Origin: Acidimicrobium sp. UBA3029
Lineage (GTDB): Bacteria > Actinomycetota > Acidimicrobiia > Acidimicrobiales > Ilumatobacteraceae
Length of the DNA stretch: 17,107 nt
Assembly (NCBI GenBank): GCA_002367695.1
Contig: DFDK01000013.1
Location: 1 to 17,107 of the forward strand
Reading direction: 5' to 3'
Below the pieces are notes generated by a model that worked only from the letters and a program-made list of their open reading frames with translations, made no database searches and was not told where the DNA came from. Below, in pieces: positions 7,432 to 14,485 of this stretch. Numbering within the stretch: the first letter of the stretch is position 1; each line of letters starts with the position of its first letter. Position numbers and translations under genes: made by a program.

Positions 7432-7754
7432 GATTCTGAACCGTTCGATGGAGGAACACGAAATCGGCCGTCTTGCGGTACAGGCGCGTTATCGAGAACT
7501 TCTTGACGGTCGAGACCGGGAACTACAACGTCTTCGCGATATACATTTTTGATCGGGAAAGGTTGCGCCATTGGTATCACGGCAGACAGATCAAGTTTGT
7601 CGATGTCGCCGAAATGGTCAAGCATTCCCGTCAACTGCGTGGTCATCAGTGCCAGTTCGGCTTCGGTCAGGTCGAGCCTGGCCAAATGCGCCACCTTGGC
7701 CACCACCTGGGCAGTGATTTTTGGTGTTGTTTTTGCGTCGGAAGAAGAGCTCAC
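7428..7754 (-). CDS. gatC: Asp/Glu-tRNA amidotransferase subunit C
   Basis: Small subunit that wraps around GatA and GatB and stabilises the amidotransferase. The 108-residue protein has the family's N-terminal helix pair (VAKVAHLARLDLTEAELALM, about 20-39), the middle IDKLDLSAVIPMAQP segment, and the C-terminal motif NAPVPQDGRFRVP, which typically ends GatC. It starts with GTG at 7754 with GAAGG (7762-7758 on the minus strand) close upstream as a ribosome site, and its stop overlaps gatA. It begins only 11 bp after the alpha-galactosidase stop, so the gat genes may be read through from the glycosidase transcript, though a promoter inside that gene cannot be excluded. Confidence 0.95.
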   Translation of the reverse strand: MSSSSDAKTTPKITAQVVAKVAHLARLDLTEAELALMTTQLTGMLDHFGDIDKLDLSAVIPMAQPFPIKNVYREDVVVPGLDRQEVLDNAPVPQDGRFRVPPSNGSES

Positions 7755-7765
7755 AGCCCTTCAGC

Positions 7766-9916
7766 CTATTGGCTCTTCAAGTAGATAAGAACTGCGGATT
7801 CGGGGGACAGCATGGGTGGTTGGATGCCAATCCTTTTAAGTTGAGCACCAGTCATTGTGAATGATGTGTGTTCTTTCGAATCGCCGAGAGGGACATATGT
7901 AACGGTGTATTCAACATCGCTGAGTAATCCATGGATTTTCCAGAGCGGCGGCACGAGACCCTGTGAAGTAAAGAGTTGCGCATAACACAAAAACCCCTTG
8001 CGCTTGTCTGTCGAAATCACTCCGTGAGCAACTGCGCTGTTGTCAGAAGTTACGTCGTAACGCACAAAGTCGCCGCCATGCAACAACTCTCGATGTTGTT
8101 TATACAAGCCGATGATGTGGCGAAGCTGATCCTGCTGGTCGTCGCGCAGGGTAAGCAAATTCCACTCAACACCCATATGTCCGAACATGGCCGTTGCACC
8201 TCTAAACGACAGCGATTGCCGACGACCAGTGGTGTGTGCGGTGGGTGGGCCAATGTGTGCACCCATAACTTCGAGCGGCACAAGCATTGATGTGCCACGT
8301 TGAATAATTTGTCGCTCGAGAGCATCATTGCAGTCGCTGGTCCACACACGTTCCGTTCGACGCAAAATTTCGTGATCAATGCGTCCGCCACCCGATGCAC
8401 AACTTTCAATTTCAACATGTGGGTGCGCCACACGCAGTTGATCAATCAATTGATACACAGCTCGAGTTTGATTGTGTGTACCCGCTGCCCCATCGCTTCC
8501 AGTTGCATGCACATGCGCGCGGTTCATATCCCACTTCACATACGCAATATCATTTTCTGTAAGCAGTGCATCTAACTGCCTATATATATGTGCGTACGCA
8601 TCTGGGTGTGCAAGATTGAGCACCAATTGGTTGCGAGCCAATACAGGCTCGTAACTAGGAGACATCAACACCCACTCGGGATGCGCACGAAAGAGATCTG
8701 AGTCGGGATTGACCATTTCAGGTTCTACCCAAATTCCAAAATCCATGCCGAGTTTGTGCACATGCGAGATCAAAGGAGCAAGCCCGTTCGGATACACGTC
8801 TGGCGACACAAACCAATCACCAAGACCAGACTTATCGTTGCGGCGTGAACCAAACCATCCGTCATCTAATACAAAACGCTCAACACCGACGTTTGCTGCA
8901 ACGTCTGCAAGTGCACACAGCCGCGAGAGATCGTGGTCAAAGTACACGGCCTCCCATGTATTGAGCATTACTTTTCGAGGGCGTAAAACAGTTGGATGAT
9001 GGGCGCGCGAACGTACATTGCGATGCAATGCATGAGTTGCGGCATTGAGACCATTACCAGACCACACGCCAATCACTTCGGGGGTTGCATACGACTCACC
9101 AGGCTCGAGACACAACTCGCCCGCATGCAACAGTTCGCCCAACTGCATATATTTTCTACCGTCTGGCAAAACTTCGGCGAGCAACACCGAGTTGCCGCTC
9201 CACGCAAGATGTGCTCCCCACACTTGACCATTCCATTCGTCTGCAAAACGTTCGGTTGCAAAGATCAACGGCAAGTGTTCATGCGATGTGCGTCCTGTGC
9301 GATTTTCTGCAGTCCATGCACCATCCACAAAATCGCGCCGATGCAACTGTGCTTCACGCGCCCATCGACCGCTAAATGTGAGCAGTTGAGTTGCGCTCTC
9401 GATGACGGGCAACGTAATGGTCAGATTGGTCAGTAAATATCGAGATTCGCCAATATTGCGCAATATTGCACTGGCATGAAGTGTGCCCCATGCACTGCAC
9501 ACAAGTTTGGTTTCAAGTTCAAGCTGTGCAACATCATCTCTGGCAATTGATATCAGTTGTTGATCGACGACCTCACAGCTAATAGGAGAAAACCTTGGCG
9601 CCCAATGACGACCACCCGGACGATGCCCCCCGATACCCGGCCGCATGGTGGCACCATCGCCGTGACACGGCACCAATGAGATTGCATTGATTGCATCGGT
9701 AACGCCGGGCATGTTTGGCCGTGCAGTTGCTAAAGCGATCACATCAAGATTGACTAGCGAAGCTTCGTTTAATGGGGCACCCCAATAAATAATTGTTGGC
9801 ACCCCACTCGAGACGTCGCATACCACCGATTGGCGGGAATCACCGATGTGCTTCAGGATTGGATGTGTTAGTTGAGTGGACACCACTGCGCACGGTACCG
9901 TCTGTTGCAGATCCAT
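7766..9916 (-). CDS. galA: Alpha-galactosidase, glycoside hydrolase family 36
   Basis: Hydrolyses alpha-1,6-linked galactose from sugars such as melibiose and raffinose with retention of configuration. There is no signal peptide, so it is probably cytoplasmic. The 716 residues (ATG 9916) show an N-terminal beta-sandwich, a central barrel and a C-terminal beta domain. Barrel motifs include VLDDGWFG (349-356), GIWVEPEMV (394-402), YVKWDMNR with nucleophile D463, and ESCASGGGRID followed by WTSDCND with likely acid/base D528. The start is doubtful: ATG 9916 overlaps the divergent galT ATG (9915), leaving no room for separate promoters. GTG 9886 or 9883, removing 10-11 residues, would restore a short promoter region. 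It is followed 11 bp later by gatC. Confidence 0.93.
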   Translation of the reverse strand: MDLQQTVPCAVVSTQLTHPILKHIGDSRQSVVCDVSSGVPTIIYWGAPLNEASLVNLDVIALATARPNMPGVTDAINAISLVPCHGDGATMRPGIGGHRPGGRHWAPRFSPISCEVVDQQLISIARDDVAQLELETKLVCSAWGTLHASAILRNIGESRYLLTNLTITLPVIESATQLLTFSGRWAREAQLHRRDFVDGAWTAENRTGRTSHEHLPLIFATERFADEWNGQVWGAHLAWSGNSVLLAEVLPDGRKYMQLGELLHAGELCLEPGESYATPEVIGVWSGNGLNAATHALHRNVRSRAHHPTVLRPRKVMLNTWEAVYFDHDLSRLCALADVAANVGVERFVLDDGWFGSRRNDKSGLGDWFVSPDVYPNGLAPLISHVHKLGMDFGIWVEPEMVNPDSDLFRAHPEWVLMSPSYEPVLARNQLVLNLAHPDAYAHIYRQLDALLTENDIAYVKWDMNRAHVHATGSDGAAGTHNQTRAVYQLIDQLRVAHPHVEIESCASGGGRIDHEILRRTERVWTSDCNDALERQIIQRGTSMLVPLEVMGAHIGPPTAHTTGRRQSLSFRGATAMFGHMGVEWNLLTLRDDQQDQLRHIIGLYKQHRELLHGGDFVRYDVTSDNSAVAHGVISTDKRKGFLCYAQLFTSQGLVPPLWKIHGLLSDVEYTVTYVPLGDSKEHTSFTMTGAQLKRIGIQPPMLSPESAVLIYLKSQ
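9872..9901. promoter_or_regulatory. Candidate shared galT/galA promoter with palindromic -10
   Basis: The perfect 10-bp palindrome ACGGTACCGT (9892-9901) presents TACCGT, a TANNNT hexamer, on both strands. On the plus strand it is preceded, after an 18-bp spacer, by TTGAGT (9872-9877), giving a reasonable galT promoter with a leader of about 7 nt. On the minus strand the same hexamer (9897-9892) lies 5 nt before GTG 9886 and 8 nt before GTG 9883, candidate leaderless starts of galA, but its -35 is weak (TAGTCA). Function is inferred from sequence only. Confidence 0.35.
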
Positions 9917-10793
9917 GACTACTCAACACAACCTCACTCGTAGTGGCTCGGGCAATGAACGCATTGACCCCAATACGGGCACTGTCGTGCACATAGTTGG
10001 TTCGCGACAAAATCGCCCTAATTTGCCCGCTGCCGATTGCCCATTTTGTGTAGGAGGACTCGAGGCACCACAACCATTTGAGACACACCACTTTGTAAAT
10101 CGTTGGCCGCCGATGCCAAACGATCGCTGCGAGATTGTGTTGTATTCACCCGACCATGATCAATCATTTGCGGGGCTCGGTGTAACGGGCGTGCGAAGCG
10201 TGATCGATCTGTGGGCGCAGCGAACAATCGAACTCGGTGCGCGTGCAGATGTTGATGACATATTGATCTTTGAAAATCGTGGTCGAGAAGTTGGGGCAAC
10301 TATCGATCATCCTCACGGACAGATCTATGCGTTTGACCACATTCCGGCACGAACTAGTGCGCGACTTAGCAATGGCTGGACTCCCGATCGATCCCAAGAA
10401 CGACTTGTCCACGAACACGATGGTTGGCGCACTTCGGTGCCATACGCATCTGTATACCCAGTGGCGCTCGAGGTTGCCCCATCAATACAAGTTGGAAGTC
10501 TGAGCGAACTGAGCCCACAGCTTCGAGATACATGTGCGGCAATGTTGGTAGATGCACTCACGCGAATTGATGCTCTCTTCGGTGCGCGAGCCCCATACAT
10601 GTTGTGGCTTAATCAACGACCCACGACAAACGAAACGAAACATGCCGATGCATGGCTCAATTTTGAAATCGTTTCTCCATGGCGTGGCAACGGTGTAATG
10701 CGCTATATCGCAGCAGCCGAAGTGTCGACTGGAGAATATTTCAATCCGATGATTCCTGAAGATCTTGCTGCGTCTCTTCGGGCGCTGCAATAA
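9915..10793 (+). CDS. galT: Galactose-1-phosphate uridylyltransferase
   Basis: Swaps UMP between UDP-glucose and galactose 1-phosphate in the Leloir pathway, a fitting partner for the divergent alpha-galactosidase. From ATG 9915 it has 292 residues, somewhat shorter than the usual 320-350. The N-terminal HIT-like half is intact: RIDPNTG near 16-22, zinc pair C42/C45 (CPFC), H81 (SPDH), N121 (ENRG) and DHPHGQIY with H132, nucleophile H134 and Q136. In the C-terminal half the usual HxHxEF-type metal motif is replaced by WLNFEIVSPWR, so the second metal site appears lost. A longer start at 9876 would run into galA codons and adds nothing family-like. The 3' end overlaps lgt by 53 bp on the opposite strand. 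Confidence 0.9.
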   Translation: MTTQHNLTRSGSGNERIDPNTGTVVHIVGSRQNRPNLPAADCPFCVGGLEAPQPFETHHFVNRWPPMPNDRCEIVLYSPDHDQSFAGLGVTGVRSVIDLWAQRTIELGARADVDDILIFENRGREVGATIDHPHGQIYAFDHIPARTSARLSNGWTPDRSQERLVHEHDGWRTSVPYASVYPVALEVAPSIQVGSLSELSPQLRDTCAAMLVDALTRIDALFGARAPYMLWLNQRPTTNETKHADAWLNFEIVSPWRGNGVMRYIAAAEVSTGEYFNPMIPEDLAASLRALQ

Positions 10794-11598
10794 CTTCGGG
10801 CTCGGCTACCGCTCTGCGCATTGCAACAATCAGCAGCACTGACACGCCGAACACCACAAGTGACACCCACTGATTGATGCGTAAGCCGCCAACGCGGTGT
10901 GCCTCATCAATGCGAATCCCTTCGATAAAAAAACGAAACAACGTGTAGCCAGCAGTGTAAAAACAAAACAATCTGCCAGGACGCATCGGTACTTTTTTGT
11001 CGAGATACATCAATGCGAGGCCCAAAGCACCGCAAGCTAATGATTCGTATAAAAATGTTGGATGGAAAGTAGTGCCTGCGGCATACCCTGCAGCCTTCGC
11101 CGTTGATGCAGATACTTCAAGTGCCCAGGGCAATGTTGTGGGACGACCGAAGAGCTCTTGATTAAACCAGTTTCCCCAACGGCCAATTGCTTGAGCAAGT
11201 GGCAGAGCTGGCGCAACGCAGGTGAGCAATAAACCAATCGAGATACCTTTGCGCTTGGCAAACCACACCCCAGCAACAGTGCCGAATGCAATACCGCCCC
11301 AAATGCCGAGACCACCTTTCCATAACTGCACGATGCCACCGAGATTGTTTTCAAACCGTTGCCAATCTGTGACAACGTGATACAGCCGCGCACCAACAAT
11401 GCCAACGGGTACGGCGATCATTGCGATAGAGCCCATGTCATCACGCGTACCGATTCCGCGCTTCTCCATGCGGCGGCCGGCAAGCCACACTGCGACCATC
11501 ACACCAAGCGCGATCATCGCCCCATACGCATTGAGCTTGAGTGGTCCTAGATGTAACGACCCACTACTTGGGCTTGGAATGCTGGCAAGAAAGTTCAC
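10741..11598 (-). CDS. lgt: Prolipoprotein diacylglyceryl transferase
   Basis: Transfers a diacylglyceryl group from phosphatidylglycerol to the lipobox cysteine of prolipoproteins, the first step of lipoprotein maturation in the cytoplasmic membrane. The 285-residue protein has about seven hydrophobic segments and the Lgt signature GRWGNWFNQELFGRPT at 139-154 with R140, N143, N146 and E148, plus FHPTFLYES (179-187) and a late FFIEGIRID. The C-terminus after about residue 262 is a short acidic cytosolic tail rich in E, Q and D. It starts with GTG at 11598, overlapping the esterase stop by 4 bp (GTGA), so the two are coupled. The last 53 bp overlap the end of galT. Confidence 0.95.
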   Translation of the reverse strand: MNFLASIPSPSSGSLHLGPLKLNAYGAMIALGVMVAVWLAGRRMEKRGIGTRDDMGSIAMIAVPVGIVGARLYHVVTDWQRFENNLGGIVQLWKGGLGIWGGIAFGTVAGVWFAKRKGISIGLLLTCVAPALPLAQAIGRWGNWFNQELFGRPTTLPWALEVSASTAKAAGYAAGTTFHPTFLYESLACGALGLALMYLDKKVPMRPGRLFCFYTAGYTLFRFFIEGIRIDEAHRVGGLRINQWVSLVVFGVSVLLIVAMRRAVAEPEVIAAPEETQQDLQESSD

Positions 11599-12356
11599 GC
11601 GCTTACGATCTGCTTTGCGAACGTGACAGAACGAGACATCACAGTTTCCTTTTCAACATCTTGAGTTGCAACATGGAAACTCTTTTCCAGCATTACACGC
11701 TCAACTTTGCCGGCGTAGTGAGCGACCAAGAAGTCGCTTTGAGTTGGTTCGACAACGTGATCATTTATCGAGTTAATCAACAACATTGGCATCACCATCT
11801 TCGGGTAATGCTGAGCAAGAGGTGCAGCTCCATCTACATACATCGAATATGCGGCGCGCAACGGCGTGCCGGCGTACGAATTTTCTACAACCTGGGTATC
11901 GGCAATATCACTGCCAATACCCGCAAGCGACTCTTCTCCAGACTCAATGATTGCTTCAAAGAATGCAATTTCTTCGGCGGTTCGTCCCTGCGCAACTGGA
12001 TTAATGCAGACAATTCCAGCGATTTCGGGATGATGTGCTGCTAACCACAGTGTCAATGCTCCGCCCATTGACTGTCCAGCAACAATGACCTTGTGGCAAC
12101 GTGACGCAAGCGCTTTGTATGCAGCCGCTACATCTGCACTCCAGTCAGACCAACGCGTAGGAATCATGTCTTCAATGACCGTCCCATGCCCTGACAACCG
12201 TGGTACTTCTACATGAAAGCCCTCAGCAGCAAACCGCTCGGCAAGTTCGCGCACCGATGAAGGATTGCCAGTAAAGCCATGGATCACTAATACGCCACTC
12301 GTAAGCGTTCCGTTGTGAGACCACGCCTCTGCCCCCGGTTGTACCTGTCCACCCAT
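11595..12356 (-). CDS. Alpha/beta-hydrolase, carboxylesterase/monoacylglycerol lipase type
   Basis: Predicted serine esterase resembling Est30-type carboxylesterases and bacterial monoacylglycerol lipases. The fold is complete: oxyanion segment VIHGFTGNP, nucleophile elbow GQSMGG with Ser96, acid Asp199 in SINDHVVEP and His228 in KSFHVAT (numbering from the ATG). A lid-like insertion lies between about 120 and 180. There is no signal peptide, so it is cytosolic. I chose ATG 12356 (253 residues) over GTG 12365 because a GGGGTGGA ribosome site (12368-12361, minus strand) precedes the ATG by 4 nt and would lie across the GTG. It is coupled to lgt by a 4-bp overlap. A link with diacylglycerol or monoacylglycerol lipids is tempting but unproven. 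Confidence 0.88.
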   Translation of the reverse strand: MGGQVQPGAEAWSHNGTLTSGVLVIHGFTGNPSSVRELAERFAAEGFHVEVPRLSGHGTVIEDMIPTRWSDWSADVAAAYKALASRCHKVIVAGQSMGGALTLWLAAHHPEIAGIVCINPVAQGRTAEEIAFFEAIIESGEESLAGIGSDIADTQVVENSYAGTPLRAAYSMYVDGAAPLAQHYPKMVMPMLLINSINDHVVEPTQSDFLVAHYAGKVERVMLEKSFHVATQDVEKETVMSRSVTFAKQIVSA

Positions 12357-12414
12357 TGCATCCACCCCAGTTTCGGTTTTGTTTAAATCGTGCTGTTTTA
12401 ACTTGTGTAAACCT

Positions 12415-12442
12415 ATTCTAACTTCAATGAGAACTTTGTCCC
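12415..12442 (-). promoter_or_regulatory. Possible promoter for esterase-lgt
   Basis: In the 135-bp gap between the divergent esterase and protease genes, the minus strand reads GGGACA (12442-12437), 16 bp, then TAGAAT (12420-12415), five of six bases like TATAAT. The transcript would have a leader of about 55-60 nt carrying the visible ribosome site. The -35 is only fair. I see no equally good promoter for the plus-strand protease gene. Confidence 0.35.
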
Positions 12443-12491
12443 TTATGGTGCTATTCGGTCTTGGGCATCAAATTCTGATTGACTGAAGTTA

Positions 12492-13409
12492 GTGAATCAA
12501 ACACACAGACGCCTCGACATATCGGCAATTGCCGCAACGGCACCAGTAGTGGCACTGCTTCCAGTGTGGTTGATTGCAATTGGATTTATTTGGTTGCCGC
12601 TGAAATTGACATCTGATGTTTCGTATGTCTTTTTTGCCAGCATGTCAATGCTTTTTGGTGTGATTCTCTTTTCGAGACCAGTGCAGCGACTTGTTTTTGC
12701 CAGAATGCTCGGTGCACGATCCCCCACACCGCACGAACTACTGATGTTGCAGCCGGCATGGAACATCGTGTCGCAGGCAAATCATTTTTCACCGAATCGA
12801 TTTGTGCTGGCCATCGATGACAGCGATGAAACCAATGCATTTGCGTGTGGCGGACATTTACTCGTCGTTTCCTCGTATGCGATCAATCACTTGCGACAAG
12901 ATCAACTCACTGGAGTACTCGCCCATGAACTCAGTCATCACATGGGCGGGCACACCGTAGCGCTCACCATTTCACAGTGGATGAGCCTTCCGATTATTGG
13001 TCTTGCCCGACTCGGTATTTGGATTCGTAATTTCACTCAACGCGTAACTTCGCAATTTACAGAACGATACGTAGTCGTGCGCTTCTTAATTCGTGCACTT
13101 ACATTCTTGCTCACAGGCATTTCATATCTTTTACTTTGTGGGTTTAGTGCAGCACAGGCACTCAACAACCGCGTTGGTCGAGCATCCGAATATCGCGCTG
13201 ACGCTCGCGCAGCGCAAATGGGTTTTGGACATGAACTTATAAGTGCACTAAACAACGTCGACAAACATGAAAATCAAAAAGGTATGCGACTTCGACCAAT
13301 GCTTTCAACTTCAACCCATCCACCCGCTGGCACCAGAGTGGCAAAACTTGAGGCATTACTAAAGCGTGACGTTGCACACAAACGTCGCTCAATTCGTCGA
13401 CACCAATAA
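12492..13409 (+). CDS. HtpX-like M48 family membrane metalloprotease
   Basis: Predicted zinc protease of the cytoplasmic membrane, probably involved in membrane-protein quality control like HtpX. The 305 residues contain two N-terminal helices (about 14-36 and 43-62), then AFACGGHLLVVSS, the zinc motif HELSHH (H145, E146, H149) and the third ligand E233 in ASEYRADARAA, with hydrophobic segments around 160-178 and 197-222 between them. The STHPP motif (about 276-280) is also typical of M48. The C-terminus is basic (KRRSIRRHQ). It starts with GTG at 12492 and has only a weak GAAG upstream. It lies 23 bp before hemE on the same strand, but a candidate hemE promoter lies between. Confidence 0.9.
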   Translation: MNQTHRRLDISAIAATAPVVALLPVWLIAIGFIWLPLKLTSDVSYVFFASMSMLFGVILFSRPVQRLVFARMLGARSPTPHELLMLQPAWNIVSQANHFSPNRFVLAIDDSDETNAFACGGHLLVVSSYAINHLRQDQLTGVLAHELSHHMGGHTVALTISQWMSLPIIGLARLGIWIRNFTQRVTSQFTERYVVVRFLIRALTFLLTGISYLLLCGFSAAQALNNRVGRASEYRADARAAQMGFGHELISALNNVDKHENQKGMRLRPMLSTSTHPPAGTRVAKLEALLKRDVAHKRRSIRRHQ

Positions 13410-13425
13410 CGCTGGCGATAGCGTT
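13397..13425 (+). promoter_or_regulatory. Candidate hemE promoter with inverted repeat
   Basis: TCGACA (13397-13402, five of six bases of TTGACA), a 16-bp spacer and TAGCGT (13419-13424) end 8 nt before the hemE ATG, suggesting a second, nearly leaderless transcript. A perfect 6-bp inverted repeat AACGCT/AGCGTT (13408-13413 and 13420-13425, 6-nt loop) covers the protease stop and the -10. It could be an operator or a weak hairpin; no U-tract follows, so it is not a classic terminator. Confidence 0.35.
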
Positions 13426-13432
13426 TCTTGGC

Positions 13433-14485
13433 ATGAGCCCTGCAGCGCAAGACACGGCACTTAGTCCATTTCTTGCAGCAGCCTCAGGCAAGCGAACCAC
13501 ACATACGCCTGTGTGGTTCATGCGCCAAGCAGGCAGAAGTTTGCCTGAGTATCGGGCAATTCGTGGCGAAGGCAGCATCTTGGATGCGATCAAACAACCC
13601 CGACTTGCCGCAGATATCACGTTGCAACCCGTAACACGTTACGGAGTCGACGCGGCAGTGTTGTACAGCGACATTGTTGTGCCAGCGCATGCAGTTGGTT
13701 TTGGAATTGACGTTGCTCCAGGTACCGGACCAGTTGCCGAGCAACCATTTCGAGTTCACGCAGACTTGCAGCGACTTCGCGAATTTGAACCAGAAACCGA
13801 CACGCCGTATGTACTGGAAACCGTTCGCATGTTGGCAAGTGAACTCAAGGTTCCGCTGCTCGCATTTGCCGGCGCACCATTTACCGTTGGCAGTTATCTG
13901 GTTGAAGGCAAACCGAGCCGTGATCATCTGATAACCAAACAGATGATGACAACCGAGTCACAGTTGTGGCACGACTTGATGCAGCGACTCGCACAACATG
14001 CTGTTGCGTCTATACGTAGCCAGCTCGATGCCGGCGCGAGTGCATACCAATTATTTGATTCGTGGGCAGGAAATTTGACGCAAGATCAATATCGCGATGC
14101 AGTCTTGCCTCACTCGGCTCACGTGATCAGTGAATTGCGAAATTCTCACCCTGGGGCACCATCAATTCACTTTGGTGTCGGTTGCGATCACCTACTCGAG
14201 TTGATGCACTCTGCGGGGTCGACAGTGATCGGTCTTGATTGGCGCACGTCAATCACCGATGCTCGCGCGCGTCTTGGCAAAGACACCATTGTTCAAGGAA
14301 ATTTGGATCCATCACTTGTGCAGGGCGATGTTGCAACCGCACTCACTGGTACCGACGCAGTACTCGCCGACAACGCCAATCATCCTGGTCATATTTTTAA
14401 TCTTGGTCATGGTGTAACACCCGGTGTAAACCCAGATGTGTTAGCGGCGGTTGTACAACATGTCCACGAAAGGACACAAGTGTGA
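13433..14485 (+). CDS. hemE: Uroporphyrinogen III decarboxylase
   Basis: Removes four carboxyl groups from uroporphyrinogen III to give coproporphyrinogen III in the cytoplasm, the last step common to the heme branches. The 350 residues have the full length of the family and both signatures: PVWFMRQAGRSLPEYR (26-41, with substrate-binding R31 and R35) and the catalytic D80 in LYSDI; further on GAPFTVGSYL, YQLFDSWAG, LDWRTSI, QGNLDP and the C-terminal FNLGHGVTPGVNPD are all present. It starts at ATG 13433 and shares GTGA (14482-14485) with hemH, so the two are translationally coupled. First gene of a hemE-hemH-hemY run. Confidence 0.97.
   Translation: MSPAAQDTALSPFLAAASGKRTTHTPVWFMRQAGRSLPEYRAIRGEGSILDAIKQPRLAADITLQPVTRYGVDAAVLYSDIVVPAHAVGFGIDVAPGTGPVAEQPFRVHADLQRLREFEPETDTPYVLETVRMLASELKVPLLAFAGAPFTVGSYLVEGKPSRDHLITKQMMTTESQLWHDLMQRLAQHAVASIRSQLDAGASAYQLFDSWAGNLTQDQYRDAVLPHSAHVISELRNSHPGAPSIHFGVGCDHLLELMHSAGSTVIGLDWRTSITDARARLGKDTIVQGNLDPSLVQGDVATALTGTDAVLADNANHPGHIFNLGHGVTPGVNPDVLAAVVQHVHERTQV

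Noticed and set aside
8579..8592. Short TA-rich run in the alpha-galactosidase gene
   Set aside because: It is inside well-conserved GH36 coding sequence just before the nucleophile motif; too short to be a repeat element or promoter of note.
8996..9436. 146-codon open frame opposite the alpha-galactosidase gene, with several cysteines
   Set aside because: Cysteine spacing is irregular, not a zinc-finger pattern, and the opposite strand is a complete GH36 protein.
9876..9914. galT start at 9876 adding 13 residues
   Set aside because: The extra residues do not resemble GalT N-termini and would lengthen the overlap with the divergent alpha-galactosidase gene; ATG 9915 is closer to the conserved RIDPNTG.
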